From NCBI GenBank assembly GCA_026261815.1, contig JAMPIT010000417.1, forward strand, positions 6,419,501 through 6,483,500: 64,000 nt of DNA, read 5' to 3'. Source of the DNA: Monarcha castaneiventris obscurior. Lineage: Eukaryota; Chordata; Aves; Passeriformes; Monarchidae. Position 1 is the first letter of the stretch; the number at the start of each line of letters is the position of its first letter. This document shows positions 1-11,435 of the stretch, one piece after another. A program made the translations under genes and the position numbers. A model generated the notes under the pieces. The model searched no databases and was not told the DNA's origin. It saw only the letters and a program-made list of their open reading frames with translations.

Positions 1-3000
1 TTAATCTTAATCCCGCTTTTTCGATTCATTTGCTACTTCAGAGTTACAAAGTTTTGGTAAATACAGGTTAATAAATGTAGTGGCATTACACTAAACACTC
101 CTTTTGTATGTGTGATTGTAAATCAGCAAATATTCCTTGTTCAGAACACAATCATTGTACCTACCACTGTTTTTGCAGGGTCAAAAAAACCTAGTCAATT
201 CTTTAAACCTGTTCAAGCATTTTAATGTTTCCCTGTGAATATTTTTTCCAGCTTTCTTGTTACTAGCATTGAATACATTGCCTGAAATAATCACGATCAG
301 AGACACCACCAATTTTTAGCCAAGTCTCTTGCTTTACTGTCCTTTTGATAACACTTGTTAGCATCTTTCACAACAAAAATTTCAGGAAAGCTAGGCAAGA
401 TCACACAACTCAGCACACTAGCAATAAGGGTACAGTTTGCATTTTTACCAAACTATCCTAAGCCATTGTACAAAAAGCTTTTGGTAGAAGCAGTACAGAC
501 CTACAGCAGCTGCACACCTCTTTCATGAAAGCATATCTGAGGCAAATTAACCTGGTGGTACAAAAAGGGCACTGCTCCTCCAGGAATGCATGGGAAATCC
601 AGTCATCATATTTCACTGTGCTGCACTTTAAGCTTAGAACTTCCAGAACTTATCACAGGTGTTACACTTTGAGACCTTTCCTTCTTCCACCAGCAAAAAC
701 CCCCCAAAAAACCCCAAAACAACCACCCAAACCAAATCAAACGCCACCCAGCTTCTCATTGTTTAGCATACAAACTAAGCAAAACTGCTCTTTACCTAGT
801 AGCCACATAACTTTTATGTTTGCTTTGTTCTGACGGGGTTTTCTGTTTGTTTGTGGGTTTTTTTTACCTCACAAGATATTCACTGTCTTGTGATAGTCTA
901 CAACTGCTGGAGTGGCTGGAAAAAACAGGGAGCCATTTAATTACTGTTCATGGAAAAATAATCTCTTCCCCAGACCAGAAAATGTGTTTTGGTTTAATGT
1001 AGTAATTTCTTCTTAATTCATCATAGAGAAGAACAGATATATAAATAAAAGTAACAGCACAGGCTTCATAGCAACTTAGTCTTGCCTGCGACCAAAGCTG
1101 ATTAAAATAGAAATCTGAAGCAGGGCTCTCCAAAAAGAGGTACAACAAAACTTTTCAAACAAAATTCAGATAAAGTCTTTCCCATTTGAACATATATGTC
1201 TATGGATCTTTCCACTTAATGAAATGGCACAAGGAAATGCAGTATTTTTTCTAATACTATGTCAGTGTTCAGCTGGTAATCACAGAATCAGCAATACAAA
1301 GTAGTTGACTCCTGCTGACCACAGCTTCAGGCTACAAGAAGCAGGAAAAGAGCATGTTTAAGGTGAAGGATTCTGTCTGGACCTGGAGAAGACTGGAAAA
1401 CTGAAGGTCTGTCTCTGTAATGGTCAATATGACCCAGAGAAAGTAATTGCCTAGGCCAATCAGCTTCAAGAGACTAGAGAATCGTTTTTCTCTACATAAG
1501 AATTTTAAAGGGCACCTATGTAAAAAGTGCCATCTTCATTTTACTAGGGTATTACTAGGATATAAATCTACTTCTGCTGGGAATTAATTTGATTCAATAT
1601 GGTTGTTCTCATGTTGGCACCCAGCAAGCCTAAGGCTCCATCACCACTACCACAAAGCAACAGCAAACGCTGCCTGCTTCAAAAGTCTAATCTCTCCCCA
1701 TGAAGAATCTACAATACATCTTTCATCACACCTGTCTATTCTCCATGTCTGTCCTTTTTCTATTGTATCCTCAGAAACAGGGTGGCAGAACTGCAAGATT
1801 AAGGAAAAGTCACAAGCCTGACAATTCCCAGCTTCAATCTATACATTTTCCCTTTTATCCAGGAACTGTTAATTTTCAGGCTGACCAAACAGCTGCCAAG
1901 TGACCTCCTCTCCCCTGGCATTGAATCCCTTATTCCAGTATGAGTGTTCAAATTTCAGTAAAAGGAATGGCAGTAATTATTACAGGGCTCCTAAGCCTGT
2001 TGGTATTTTACGAGGTAAAAATCTTCCTTAAAAGACAGAAGAAAGCCAGCCTAATAAATGGGTCATTATTTCTGAATTCTCTGTAAGGAAGCCAACACTT
2101 CTCTTTACAGATTTTAATGTACCTATCTTGCATTTAGCTCACTACAGTGAATGGTGCAGATGCAAAGGGAGTCCAAATTCAGAAAATAACTTGTATTTTG
2201 GCAGCCAGTAAGGCAGACAAGCCCAGTGAGCAAAAGCTCATGTTCAAAAGAGTAGCAACTGTGTTACATGCACTCCTATCTGGGAAATCTGTCCTAGAAA
2301 TCCCAGCTGAAACCCAAAATACCATCTTTCCTCATCTTCCCTGATCTAAGAAGATCTGGGAAATCTGTCCTAGAAATCCCAGCTGAAACCCAAAATACCA
2401 TCTTTCCTCATCTTCCCTGATATAAGAACACTGGCCAAGTTTCCAACATTCACCATGATTCAGCCTAAAAAAAAAAGCAGTGTGGTATAATCAAATTGTA
2501 AATGCAGGCTCATTTTCTAGACCCACCTCAAAAGAGCAACCAAAATTATGGTTCTGGAGATCAGTTTAGCCCAGGCCAACATTTCTGCCAGATACACAAA
2601 GCTGCCCATGCATAATTTCAGTACTTACCCACAATGCTTTCAACAAATCCCTGATACTTCAGGCAGTTTAGAGCTTTACAGTCCTCCCTTTCAGTCAATA
2701 TTCAGCCAATGTGGCTGGAAAAATGGAATGCTACTAAAAGCATTATCTCAGATAGGCAGGAAAGAGATCTTGACCCTTTGAGGCTATTAGAACTATACTT
2801 TAAATAGGACAGTCAGTCCAAATCAGGCTAATTCTGATTTGTTTCTCTCAGAGGGAAGCTTTCTCTCCAGTTCCAGTTCCAGTTCCAAAACAGCTCCAGG
2901 ATGGGAGGCAAGCAGAACCAATGTTAGTAACGTGTGCCATGGTCAGTGCTGGCACTGTCACAGTGACTGACCAGATGATGCTCATATTCATTCATCTCTA

Positions 3001-4520
3001 GGCTGCCACACAGGGGAGAAAACCCCTGCCTCCTAAAGACATCACCTAGAGGCATGTTTGATTACCATCACAGATTGAGTCCTTCACAGAGGGGAGAGAA
3101 ATAGCCACCCTGAGCCTGATAATAGAAGACAACCTCCTGGAACACTAAATTCCCCATATTGCCTGTGCCGGCACAGCCTTTGTTTTGCAGCACACAATAT
3201 TAATTTTAGCAAATGACTGCTTGTTCTCATGCAATGTCACACCATTAAATGAGAAGCAATTCATGACCCTAATAAAGGATTTGCTTGCATTTTATGAGTA
3301 GTCATTTCTGTTCAAAGTACAGACTAAAAGCTATTTAACAACTAACTAAAGCTATTTAACCAACATAACTTAAATGGTGCTATTCTGTAACTTTCATTTA
3401 AATTTTAAAAATCTTATACTTTTCTAAAACACCTACCTCTAAAGCAAGACAGTAATACAAAACTGGAATTAAGATCCACCAAGGACTTTCAGAATATTAA
3501 AAGCCAACCAAATTCTTACTTCACTTCCCTAAAAAAGGGGAATTCATTGGCCAAGGTCACAAGTGGCAAACTGAGAAGTTACACTGCCTGCCTTTATCAC
3601 AAGGGAGCAAAGGCTTCTGTGTCCCTTAGCAGCACTAAAAAGAAAATTGCACCTGGTATTTGCCTTCCAGGCTTTAAAAGATCATGAAAACTTTATTACT
3701 GAGTAGACACTAAACACAACAAAGTCTCAAGGAAGGGAATCTCAGTGGCAAGGTCATATTACTGGCAAAGGTGAGTTTTAGAGGTCATGACAGACAAGAC
3801 TAGGAGAGCCACTATCACTGCCCCGGGGAAAAAGGCAGTTTATGTGCCTGACCCGTCTACTTTTTCAGCCTTCCTAGCTCTTATTTATACAGAGACCCTG
3901 GCATCTTTGTCACCCAAGGGCCTCTGTTTGTATTAAAAGGAGAATTTTTAAAGCAAACTAGCCAAAAGACAGCCCGCACACACAACAAGAAGTCACCTTG
4001 TGCTGCCGCACGCCTATAAGGGGAAGTAATACAAGACGAGAGAGAGAAAAATGCCTGCCCCGGGGAAAGACCTTTTATTTCACCGTTCGGGCCCGCGCCC
4101 TCGGGCTCTCTGCCCTCTGCTGGGCCCGGGGCTTTGACAGCGACTCCAGCCCACCGCGGCGGGGCTCGGGCGGGCGCGGGAGGTGGCGGCGCCAGGCCGC
4201 GTCCCCGCCGCCCCGTTCACCTTGCGCTCACCTTGACGGCCGGCCGGGCCCGGCGGTGGGAGACGCCCTGCCCCAGGGCCCGAGCAGCGGCCGCGCCGCC
4301 GCCACCAAAGCCGCGGCCTCCCCACCATCGCCATGGAAACGGGGCGTGGGGCCGCACCGGGGACACGCTGACCTACACGCGGAGGCGGGGACGGACCGGC
4401 CCCGAGGCTGCGGGCGGCCGGCCGCCCTTCCGACCGCCCAGCGGGCAGCGTTCTTGTCCCCGCCGCAGTCCCTGCCGCCCGTCCCGCCCGCTGCCTGCCC
4501 CGCCCGCGGCCGCCGCTCAC
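1..4520 (-). other. ACO2: ACO2 intron 1 (5' part of the gene on the minus strand; continues past the left edge)
   Basis: This stretch lies immediately 3' of ACO2 coding exon 1 on the minus strand and is read as intron 1. I looked on the minus strand for the next coding exon, which should encode the start of mature aconitase around the conserved MSHFEP segment, and did not find it. It is therefore probably beyond base 1. The sequence is AT-rich apart from the last 450 bases, which belong to the promoter CpG island. It contains a 76-bp tandem duplication at 2279-2430 and a short GTTCCA hexamer run near 2870. No coding or RNA gene is supported here. A CTCF-like core, CCCTCTGCTGG, lies at about 4113-4123. 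Confidence 0.75.
2279..2430. repeat. 76-bp tandem duplication (two copies)
   Basis: Two adjacent 76-bp units, 2279-2354 and 2355-2430, differ at only a couple of positions near their 3' ends (CTAAGAAG versus ATAAGAAC). Both contain the segment GGGAAATCTGTCCTAG. The near identity suggests a recent duplication, possibly polymorphic. It lies inside ACO2 intron 1 and interrupts nothing. Confidence 0.95.
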
Positions 4521-4556
4521 CCTCAGCCGAGCCGCCAGCACGCAGTACGGCGCCAT
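4521..4556 (-). CDS. ACO2: Mitochondrial aconitate hydratase (aconitase 2), coding exon 1 only
   Basis: Mitochondrial aconitase isomerises citrate to isocitrate via cis-aconitate in the TCA cycle, using a [4Fe-4S] cluster. Only the first 12 codons are in the window: MAPYCVLAARLR, read leftward from an ATG at 4556-4554. Human ACO2 begins MAPYSLLVTRLQ, and its first coding exon, as I recall it, also ends after codon 12. Here a GTGAGC donor follows at 4520. The peptide is the start of the mitochondrial targeting sequence: hydrophobic with arginines and no acidic residue. The catalytic domains lie outside the window. The assignment is supported by the neighbour: PHF5A starts 345 bp away in the opposite direction, as in mammals. 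The exon is short, so protein evidence alone would be modest; with synteny it is strong. Confidence 0.85.
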
Positions 4557-4900
4557 TTTGTTCACTGACAAAGATGGAGTCGCGCCGCGATGGCGTCACG
4601 CGGCCCCTTTGACATCTCCGGCGCGCGCCCGGGGGCGGGGCCGCGCGGGTCCTGGCAGGGAGACACCCGCGACAGCGAGAGGGTCGTCGGCTGCCACGCG
4701 GGGCTCCTCTGGGCGGAGAAAGGTTAGAAACAGAGTGACTTTAGGGCGGAAGGTTTATCTCGGCATCCCCCGGCGTTTTCCCCGCTCGGGGGAAGCGCTT
4801 TGTCACGCGCTGCCCTCACCCCGGCCAGGACCCGGGGGCGGTGCGGCGGTGAGGGCTCGGCGGGGCCGCAGCAGCAGCGCCGGGCGGGTATCGCCTCGCC
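4557..4900. promoter_or_regulatory. Bidirectional CpG-island promoter between ACO2 (left) and PHF5A (right)
   Basis: Only 344 bp separate the two start codons, so transcription of both genes must begin inside or just beside this GC-rich, CpG-dense segment. No TATA box is seen. Visible elements are a CRE/ATF-like GGCGTCACG at about 4592-4600, a GC box (GGGGGCGGGG) at about 4631-4640, and an ATG-overlapping YY1-like sequence (AAAATGGCGCC on the minus strand) at the ACO2 start. The CpG-dense zone extends from about 4080 to 5110. The exact start sites cannot be read from sequence. Confidence 0.8.
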
Positions 4901-4952
4901 ATGGCCAAGCACCACCCGGACCTTATCTTCTGCCGCAAGCAGGCGGGCGTGG
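4901..4952 (+). CDS. PHF5A: PHF5A coding exon 1
   Basis: Encodes [17 protein letters not shown] plus the first base of codon 18. It is followed directly by a GTGAGT donor at 4953. The 5' UTR lies in the CpG island upstream, with its start unknown. Confidence 0.95.
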
Positions 4953-7900
4953 GTGAGTCCCGGGGGACGGGGGAGCGAGGATGGAGGGGTCCCCTGGCCC
5001 CTTTCCCGCCGCGGGGCGAGCGGGAGGCGCGCGCGCGCGGGCCCGTTACCGGCCGTTGGGCGCGCGCGCGGCCCTCAGGCCCGGCGGAGGGGGAGGAGCG
5101 GCGGCGCCGCCCGCTCCTGGCTCCCTCCCTCCCTCTGTTCCTCCCTTTATTCCTCTCTTTCTCATCTCTTTGGTTTTCCTTTTATTTTCCTGTTGTTTTG
5201 CTGCCCCGCCGCGCGTTACGGATCCAGCGGTATTTGAGAGCATCTTTCTGGCTGCGGGATTAAAGTTATCTTCCGGGTTATCCCTGTAATACAGATAACG
5301 GGATTTATCCTTGTCACATCTGGGTCAGAATATGGGTCAAGTTTTAAAGAGGTCTTGTGCAAGATTAGAAGTTGAGGTACCTCTTCCAGGTTTTTGTCAC
5401 TCCTTATTTAACGAATAGTTTTCTGCAAAATCCATAAACACAAAACATTTAGCTGCACTGTCCATAGAAGTCTCTTTTTAGAATAATCAGTGCTTCTAAC
5501 CATCTGTCTGTGTTGAAAAGTCATGTCCTGACAAACCCCTTATCTCTTCATCCAAATCACTATTTAGTATTTGTGAATGTGGACATCTAATCTTTGAAAC
5601 TCGATATTTATGGCATTTATCCAAATTCCTAAAATCATTGTTGTGAGTGTCCTGGACAAGTGACAAGACTTCTAAGATACATTTAACTACCTTCATGTTC
5701 TAAAGCAAAGAAGGTGCTTGGGCTGCTTTAAACAAACACTTTATTTCCCCCCCCACCCCAAACCAGTCTAAAACTGTGCCAAGACTCATGTACAGCATTT
5801 CCTTCAGTCAGACACACTGGCTGTGTTTGAAATGGAATAATGAATGTACGTTTTCTTACTGCAGAGGGGTGTCATTGTGCATTCACAGTGCATCTTTGGT
5901 CTTGGTAAATATCTCCAGGAGGATATATATTGTTTATCATGAATGCTTGTATTTATGCTCAGACTGTTTCTGTGGTTTAACCTTTAGGTTTTTTTGAGGA
6001 CTGCTCGTTGCAGAAGATAATTATTTGACATTCAGGCTTGCAGTTACTTAGATTTTTCTCCTGCCTCAAATAATTTTTTTCTTTTTTTTCTTTTTTCAGC
6101 AATCGGAAGACTCTGTGAAAAATGTAAGTGTAGTGTCCACATTTAATTGCTTGATAACATGGATGCTGTGGTTAGAGCATGCAGTTTGTATTCAAAGGTT
6201 GGAATCTATTTTTGCTCTAACCACAAACTTGATGTCACTCTTTGAGATGGGAACAACTACCTTAATGTTGCAAGTGTAACTCAAAGAATACTTAAAAAGT
6301 TTCAAGCTCAAACAGACTCTCACACAAACACAGTTCTAGAGTGAGTAGCTGCTGCCAGCATTTCCAGTGGCTGAAGCTACAGTGACTACTTCATTGGGTC
6401 CTTGTAATCTGTAATACCAAAATAGCATCCTGAACATTTCAAAGCAGGGGAAAAAAAGGCATTTTTGGATTCTGACTTCATCATACTGCGAGAAAGGTTC
6501 CATTCAACATCTGGGAGAAGAAGAAATGGAGGGCAAATGTCTAGAGCTAGAAGAGGAAAAAAATGAAATGCTTAGCTGTGAAAGGGAAGAAAGAATATGA
6601 TCTGTTGTTAGATCCTTGTGAGCTGTTGTTAGATCTTGTAAGGGAACAGAACAAATGAGGTGAGTAGTTTGTGACTCAAAAATAGCGTGAAAATAAGTAA
6701 GGTGGGAGAAGGACAGTCTGAAGCAAGACGATCGTTTTCAAGAGCACCTGACAGTGAAACAGATTCCCGTTGGTAGTAGCTGAGGACTGTCACACCAGAG
6801 ATTTAAAAGCAGGTTAGACAAGCTGTCTGTGGGAGTCAGGATTAGATACCTTGGGAACTGGTAATAGGATATGAAGCCTTTCACCCATAGGTCAGTGTTT
6901 TGGTTAAGGTCCAGCACAGCAGAAACTGTCACTGGCATCTGATGGCTCCTTGCCTGTGTGGTATGAGTACTTGAATTTCACTCAGTTCCTTGTGGGAGAG
7001 CAAGAGCAACTTTTGTGAAATGGCCATTTATGCCAGTTTGCCCTTTCTTTGGCCTTTTCACGGATGAAGGATTAAAGGGATCACGAGTACAATCTCTTAT
7101 CTCTTTGAGGGTAGTAACTCCAGACTTTTGTTGATATGGCACTGTGGGAGAAGCTTACACTGCTGCTTCTGTGTAGGTAAGGACACTAGTCCTGTCAGTC
7201 TTGCTTTCGTTTTTTTTTTTTTTCCCCAAGTGAAAAAGTCAAGAAAAGTTGTAGCGTAAAAGTGGTGGTACAGTCTAAGAGTAGTGGTACAGTCTAAGAG
7301 TAGTGGTACAGTCTAAGCAAGTCTTGGCTAATCACAAAGAAGTAACTTTGGGTTTCTTCCCTGACTGTGAATGTAGGACTAAATTTAAAAAACCCCTCGA
7401 ATATTGCAGTTCATGGCCCTTGTTCCTCTCAATTCTCCGTGCAATACAAAGTTATGCCCTGTGCCTGCAAGGCACATTTCTGCAGTTCAGCTGTATTGTC
7501 TTTGAGTGCACAGGCAAGTTCTTTGACTAGGAAGCTTTTCCTCTGACGTGGGGGTGGCAGGAAGGGCATTCTGTAACCAAAGGTTCTGCTGTGCTCGCAG
7601 GTGATGGCAAGTGTGTGATCTGCGACTCGTACGTGCGGCCCTGCACCCTGGTGCGCATCTGTGACGAGTGCAACTACGGCTCCTACCAGGGCCGCTGCGT
7701 CATCTGCGGGGGGCCCGGAGTGTCCGACGCCTACTACTGCAAGGAGTGCACCATCCAGGAGAAAGATGTATGTTGCCATCCCAGCTACACAGTAACCATG
7801 CTTACCTTTATGGGGCTTGGAGCTGCTGAAATTAGTGCTGGGACGTGGGACGCTTGGCACTCGTTTGCAGTACCTCAAACCTTTCTTCCCCTTCTGATAG

Positions 7901-10822
7901 TTCCCTGTGTTTGCAATGCATTTTGAGGCATTGTAACTCCCTTCATTTTAAGGGTCTCTGACTGTTTCGCACACTCACAGTTCATTTCCTTCACACGCTG
8001 CTTGTTACCACTTCAGGTTGTTATCTTACTACCTCTCCAGCCTGGGTTTCACCAGAGTCAGAAACATTGCAGACACTGTAGGCAGTGGCAGGAGCAGCTC
8101 CTCACTAGAAGTCCATTGTGAGCCACTGATTAAGGGCACATATGGTACTGTAAGGCCTGTGGAATCAAAACCTTTGTTTTCCTTTGACTAGCAACATAAA
8201 GTTAGTCCTTAGCGTCCAGTGGCTCCACTGGTAATTGTGTTTCACAAGTTTGATGCTTGTATAATTTCAATGGGATACAACTTATATTTTCTTACTCTTT
8301 TCTGGAATGGTGTATATTGTAGATACTTCTTTCTGCTAATGTTTTTCGGTGTAATGGTCCCTCTTGTCTATAGCCAGAGCTATAACCTTTTCATAATATT
8401 GGGCTGAAAGACAGCCACGGCACATCTGAAATAAAGCAGCTATTCACTCCTTGTAAGGCTTTTGTTAATAATCCAACACAATGAGTGCAGGAGATTAAGA
8501 CCTTACAGACGAACAAGAACATGATGCTTACAGTTCTGCTATCCCAGAATATAGGCCTGGTAGCTGTGAGAGTGTCTGTTAAAGGTTGCTCTGTGTTTAG
8601 CAAATGTCATTTCCTACGCACCCTAATGACTGCTGAACGTGCTAAGAGAGTGGTTCAGAGCGGTTTACAGGAGTGTCCTCAGCTGAGTGAGTTGCTGGTT
8701 TAATTCTCTCCAGTGCCTGTTTTCTCTAGAGGACTGCAGCCAAATCCAGGACAGGAGCAGGTCTTCGTTTGAATTAAGTCATTAGATCTAACAGGATCAT
8801 AATCTTTCTCTGTTTCTAAATATGGATGTAAGTACTGCGATGGTGGTGCTGCCTCCTACTTTAAAAATGTTTTGAGAAATAATAGTTTTGTTCACTTGCC
8901 TTTGGAATGAAGACACGTGGCTTTATAAGTCATGAGTAAAAGAGGCTTGGTTTTGTTTTTATCGATTCATATGGATTCCCAACAGGTGTTTTTCATAACC
9001 TAAGATCACCTGTATCTTATCATGTCTGGTTCAGGTGTGAAATAGCCAGCTGCTCTGTCAGGGAGGACTGTAGAAAACGTAGAGGAGAATAACAGGTCTG
9101 GAGTATTTTAACACCTGGATGAAGGCTGCTGTGAGTGAAGAAAGTTGCTCCGTAGCAGAAAACTCAAATGTTACATATAATTGCAGATGGGAAGTTGAAG
9201 ATCTGAAACAGCAGATTTGACATGATTTGTTTCAGGATTGAAAAGTGCTGGCACAAGTGTAGGGAGCCCAGAAGGAGAAAAATTAAGTGTGCTGCTGCCT
9301 GCCACAGTTATGGTATCTGGTGCTGATGTGGATAAGAAAAAGAGATGGACAGAGCTCTGTACCTGAAGCTTTAACAGTCCAAGGTTTCAGCCACATCATC
9401 CTCAGAGAAAGATTGGAAAAGAAAGTGAAGCAAGAAAGCAAATAAAATGGAGGGCAGAGGTAGAATGCTATTGGGCACAAGGCAAAGGACCTGGTTACTC
9501 TTGGTTCATTTATTCTGGTGGAGGAAGGAATGAAGTGTTGTTTCAGCCCACTTCGATCTCTGGGTAAGGGCCAGAATCCCACCTTGTCACCCAGGACATC
9601 TGTGAGTTGCAAACAGTAATCTTTTCTTGGAGAAAGGAGCGTGCTCATGAGCTGTGTCCTTAGGAGGAGGTGGAATAATGAACAGAGCCCTGCAATAAGG
9701 CTGTCAGGATTTGAACAGACTCCATGGGTCGTGGGAGGCAAGGCTTGAAAGAGTCCTACTATTGAGGTTCAAAATGAAATAAGGAGACAGTAGCTAGAAA
9801 TGGGTTGTGGCAGGTGTATGGGGGTGGGATGATTTCTGTTCCCCACCTCTCCTGTTATTCCTATCATGCAGATCCTCCCCACCAAATTCCATCTCTGGCA
9901 CAGGAGGCAGGCAGCTTGGGTGCAGATTCTACAGCATCTGACATCTGCCCAGGGGCTTTCTAAATCTAATGCACTCAGGCTTGCACATCAGCCAAGGACA
10001 CGTGTTTCTCTGCCTGCTGGGCCTTTCACAGCTGCTGTGGCCAGCCATAATGTTTTGCCCTAAGGAATTGTGCAGATGCTGGGCTCAGGTGGCCCATGGG
10101 CAAATGTTCCCAGGTATACCAAGAGGTGCACTTCTGATTTGGTTTTGCAATCACACCTCTCAGGGGGGTGTCCCCTACTCCCCTTGCTTTTCTTGTGGTT
10201 TTTTTCTCACCATCTACTGGAATTCAGGTACAAGAACTTATCTGTGTAGCTGCTGTGAGTAGCTGACCATACAGCCTCTGCAGTAATCGATCCAGGATGC
10301 AAGAAATCTGAGATTCAGTTCTGCTGTCACAGCTGAGAGGGGTTCCTAAACACAAGAATGGTTTGGTGGCATCTAGAGCAGCAAGATTCTTCTTGGCTAA
10401 GGAGGAGAAGGGTTATTCCTCTGGGCTCTATAAGTCCTGCATATCCTAATTTAGAAAGAATTCAGTCTTGAGGCACTGAGCATCCTTTTCATTAAATGAC
10501 TGATGTTATATGAGGTGTTTTCCATTTCGTCCCTGAGGGAGAGCATGTCCTACAGTAATGCTTAAAAGATATCCATCCTCTTTGTTCCAGCTCTCTTACT
10601 GGAGAGTAATTTGTACAGGTGTTTGAAATGTATTGGGGACAGGATGAAGAGTGTGGGAACTGAAAACCTACTAAAACTATGATGTTGTTCTGTGTTTGCC
10701 CATTTCCTAAGTTATATTTTCTTTTCTTACAGAGAGATGGTTGCCCTAAGATCGTCAACCTGGGCAGTTCCAAGACAGATCTTTTCTATGAAAGGAAAAA
10801 GTATGGCTTCAAGAAGAGGTGA
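4901..10822 (+). CDS. PHF5A: PHD finger-like domain protein 5A (SF3b14b), four coding exons
   Basis: Core subunit of the SF3b complex of U2 snRNP (yeast homologue Rds3). It helps hold the branch-point adenosine and contributes to the pladienolide-binding pocket in the nucleus. Joining 4901-4952, 6100-6123, 7601-7767 and 10733-10822 gives 333 nt: 110 codons plus TGA, the family's normal length. The predicted protein appears essentially identical to the human protein as I recall it. It has 13 cysteines at residues 11, 23, 26, 30, 33, 40, 46, 49, 58, 61, 72, 75 and 85, many as CxxC pairs, which form the zinc-binding trefoil fold. Tyr36 (known drug-resistance position) and Lys29 are present. The tail is basic (YGFKKR). 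The start ATG has a strong context (G at -3, G at +4). All introns have GT/AG ends and the phases join without a shift. Confidence 0.97.
4953..6099 (+). other. PHF5A: PHF5A intron 1
   Basis: The intron starts with GTGAGT and ends in a very long uridine-rich tract (about 6072-6097) before CAG. Its first 200 bases are still CpG-rich, then it becomes AT-rich. I see no other gene in it. Confidence 0.9.
6100..6123 (+). CDS. PHF5A: PHF5A coding exon 2 (24-nt microexon)
   Basis: This 24-nt exon completes Ala18, encodes IGRLCEK and gives the first base of Cys26. It sits between a strong polypyrimidine tract plus CAG and a GTAAGT donor. It is too short to be found as an open reading frame but is required for the protein to be complete, supplying Cys23 and part of Cys26. 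Confidence 0.95.
6124..7600 (+). other. PHF5A: PHF5A intron 2
   Basis: Bounded by GTAAGT and TCGCAG. It contains a three-copy 19-bp tandem repeat at about 7260-7317 and a T run near 7210-7223. No coding or RNA gene is seen. Confidence 0.9.
7260..7317. repeat. 19-bp tandem repeat, three copies
   Basis: The motif GGTACAGTCTAAG begins at 7267, 7286 and 7305, an exact 19-bp period, within PHF5A intron 2. The copies are nearly identical, so this is probably a length-variable minisatellite. Confidence 0.95.
7601..7767 (+). CDS. PHF5A: PHF5A coding exon 3
   Basis: The largest PHF5A exon, encoding residues 26-81, from the end of Cys26 through the core CxxC knuckles to QEKD. It is markedly GC-rich compared with the introns on both sides. 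The acceptor is TCGCAG and the donor GTATGT. Confidence 0.96.
7768..10732 (+). other. PHF5A: PHF5A intron 3
   Basis: An intron of about 3 kb between GTATGT and CTTACAG. I scanned it for box C/D or H/ACA snoRNA-like patterns and found none convincing. Several open stretches occur on both strands, but none has recognisable protein similarity. Confidence 0.85.
10733..10822 (+). CDS. PHF5A: PHF5A coding exon 4 (3' coding end)
   Basis: Encodes the last 29 residues, [11 protein letters not shown] through YGFKKR, and a TGA stop at 10820-10822. It includes the final zinc-associated cysteine, Cys85. Confidence 0.96.
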
Positions 10823-11435
10823 TCCTATTCATACATGGCTACCTCCTGTTGGGTTGGCAAGAGGGTCTTGGAACATCTCTGGACTTTACTCTTATTGAAA
10901 ACTGGTTGTTTATTTTTTTCTAAAGCAGTACAAATTCAGTAATATACTTGGGGTTGGAGAAATAACAGACTGAGTGGGGACTGAAACGTGATCAGAACCA
11001 ATGATGAGAGAGGGCAAATGAAGATTATTGTCTCTTGCCTTTGCAGAAGCTCTGCTAGCAGTTGTCCCAGCTCTCTAGACAGAGCAGAGCAGGCAAGCAC
11101 ATGTCGAGGAGAGCAGCTCAGTAAAAATGGCAAGTCTGTTTCTAGTGTGGAGAAATACACTAGAGGTGTTTCAGCTTGAGGTTGTTTTTACTGGGCCTCC
11201 TCTCAATTGTTTAAAATCCATTAGTGTTGAAGAGCAGAGCACCAATCTGCTCCCCTCCTCCCTTCCTCCAGTATATTTCCATGCTGCCCTGTTTTGTAAG
11301 GAACCTGCTCATGGCTGGTGCCTTCCTAGGGAGAGCACAGCTGTTCCATGTTTTCTTTGACAGATTAATCCAAGGCCATTTCTTGTAACCATTCCTGTAG
11401 GATGCATACCAATAAAACTTTTTCTTTTGGGTTTT
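10823..11435 (+). other. PHF5A: PHF5A 3' UTR
   Basis: Non-coding sequence from the stop to just beyond the polyadenylation signal at 11411. The right border is an estimate of the cleavage point, 10-25 bases after the signal. Confidence 0.75.
11411..11416 (+). terminator. PHF5A: PHF5A polyadenylation signal AATAAA
   Basis: A canonical AATAAA lies 589 bases after the PHF5A stop and is followed by a T-rich stretch with GT content (about 11419-11445), as expected for the downstream element. No closer canonical hexamer was seen on the plus strand. Confidence 0.8.

Noticed and set aside
4080..4571. 163-codon minus-strand frame starting MSVNKMAPY
   Set aside because: Only the 12 codons from the second methionine belong to ACO2. 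The frame then reads through the GTGAGC donor into GC-rich intron.
7768..10732. Possible intronic snoRNA in PHF5A intron 3
   Set aside because: Isolated C-box or D-box-like tetramers occur, but none form a C/D pair with a terminal stem at plausible spacing, and no H/ACA layout was seen.
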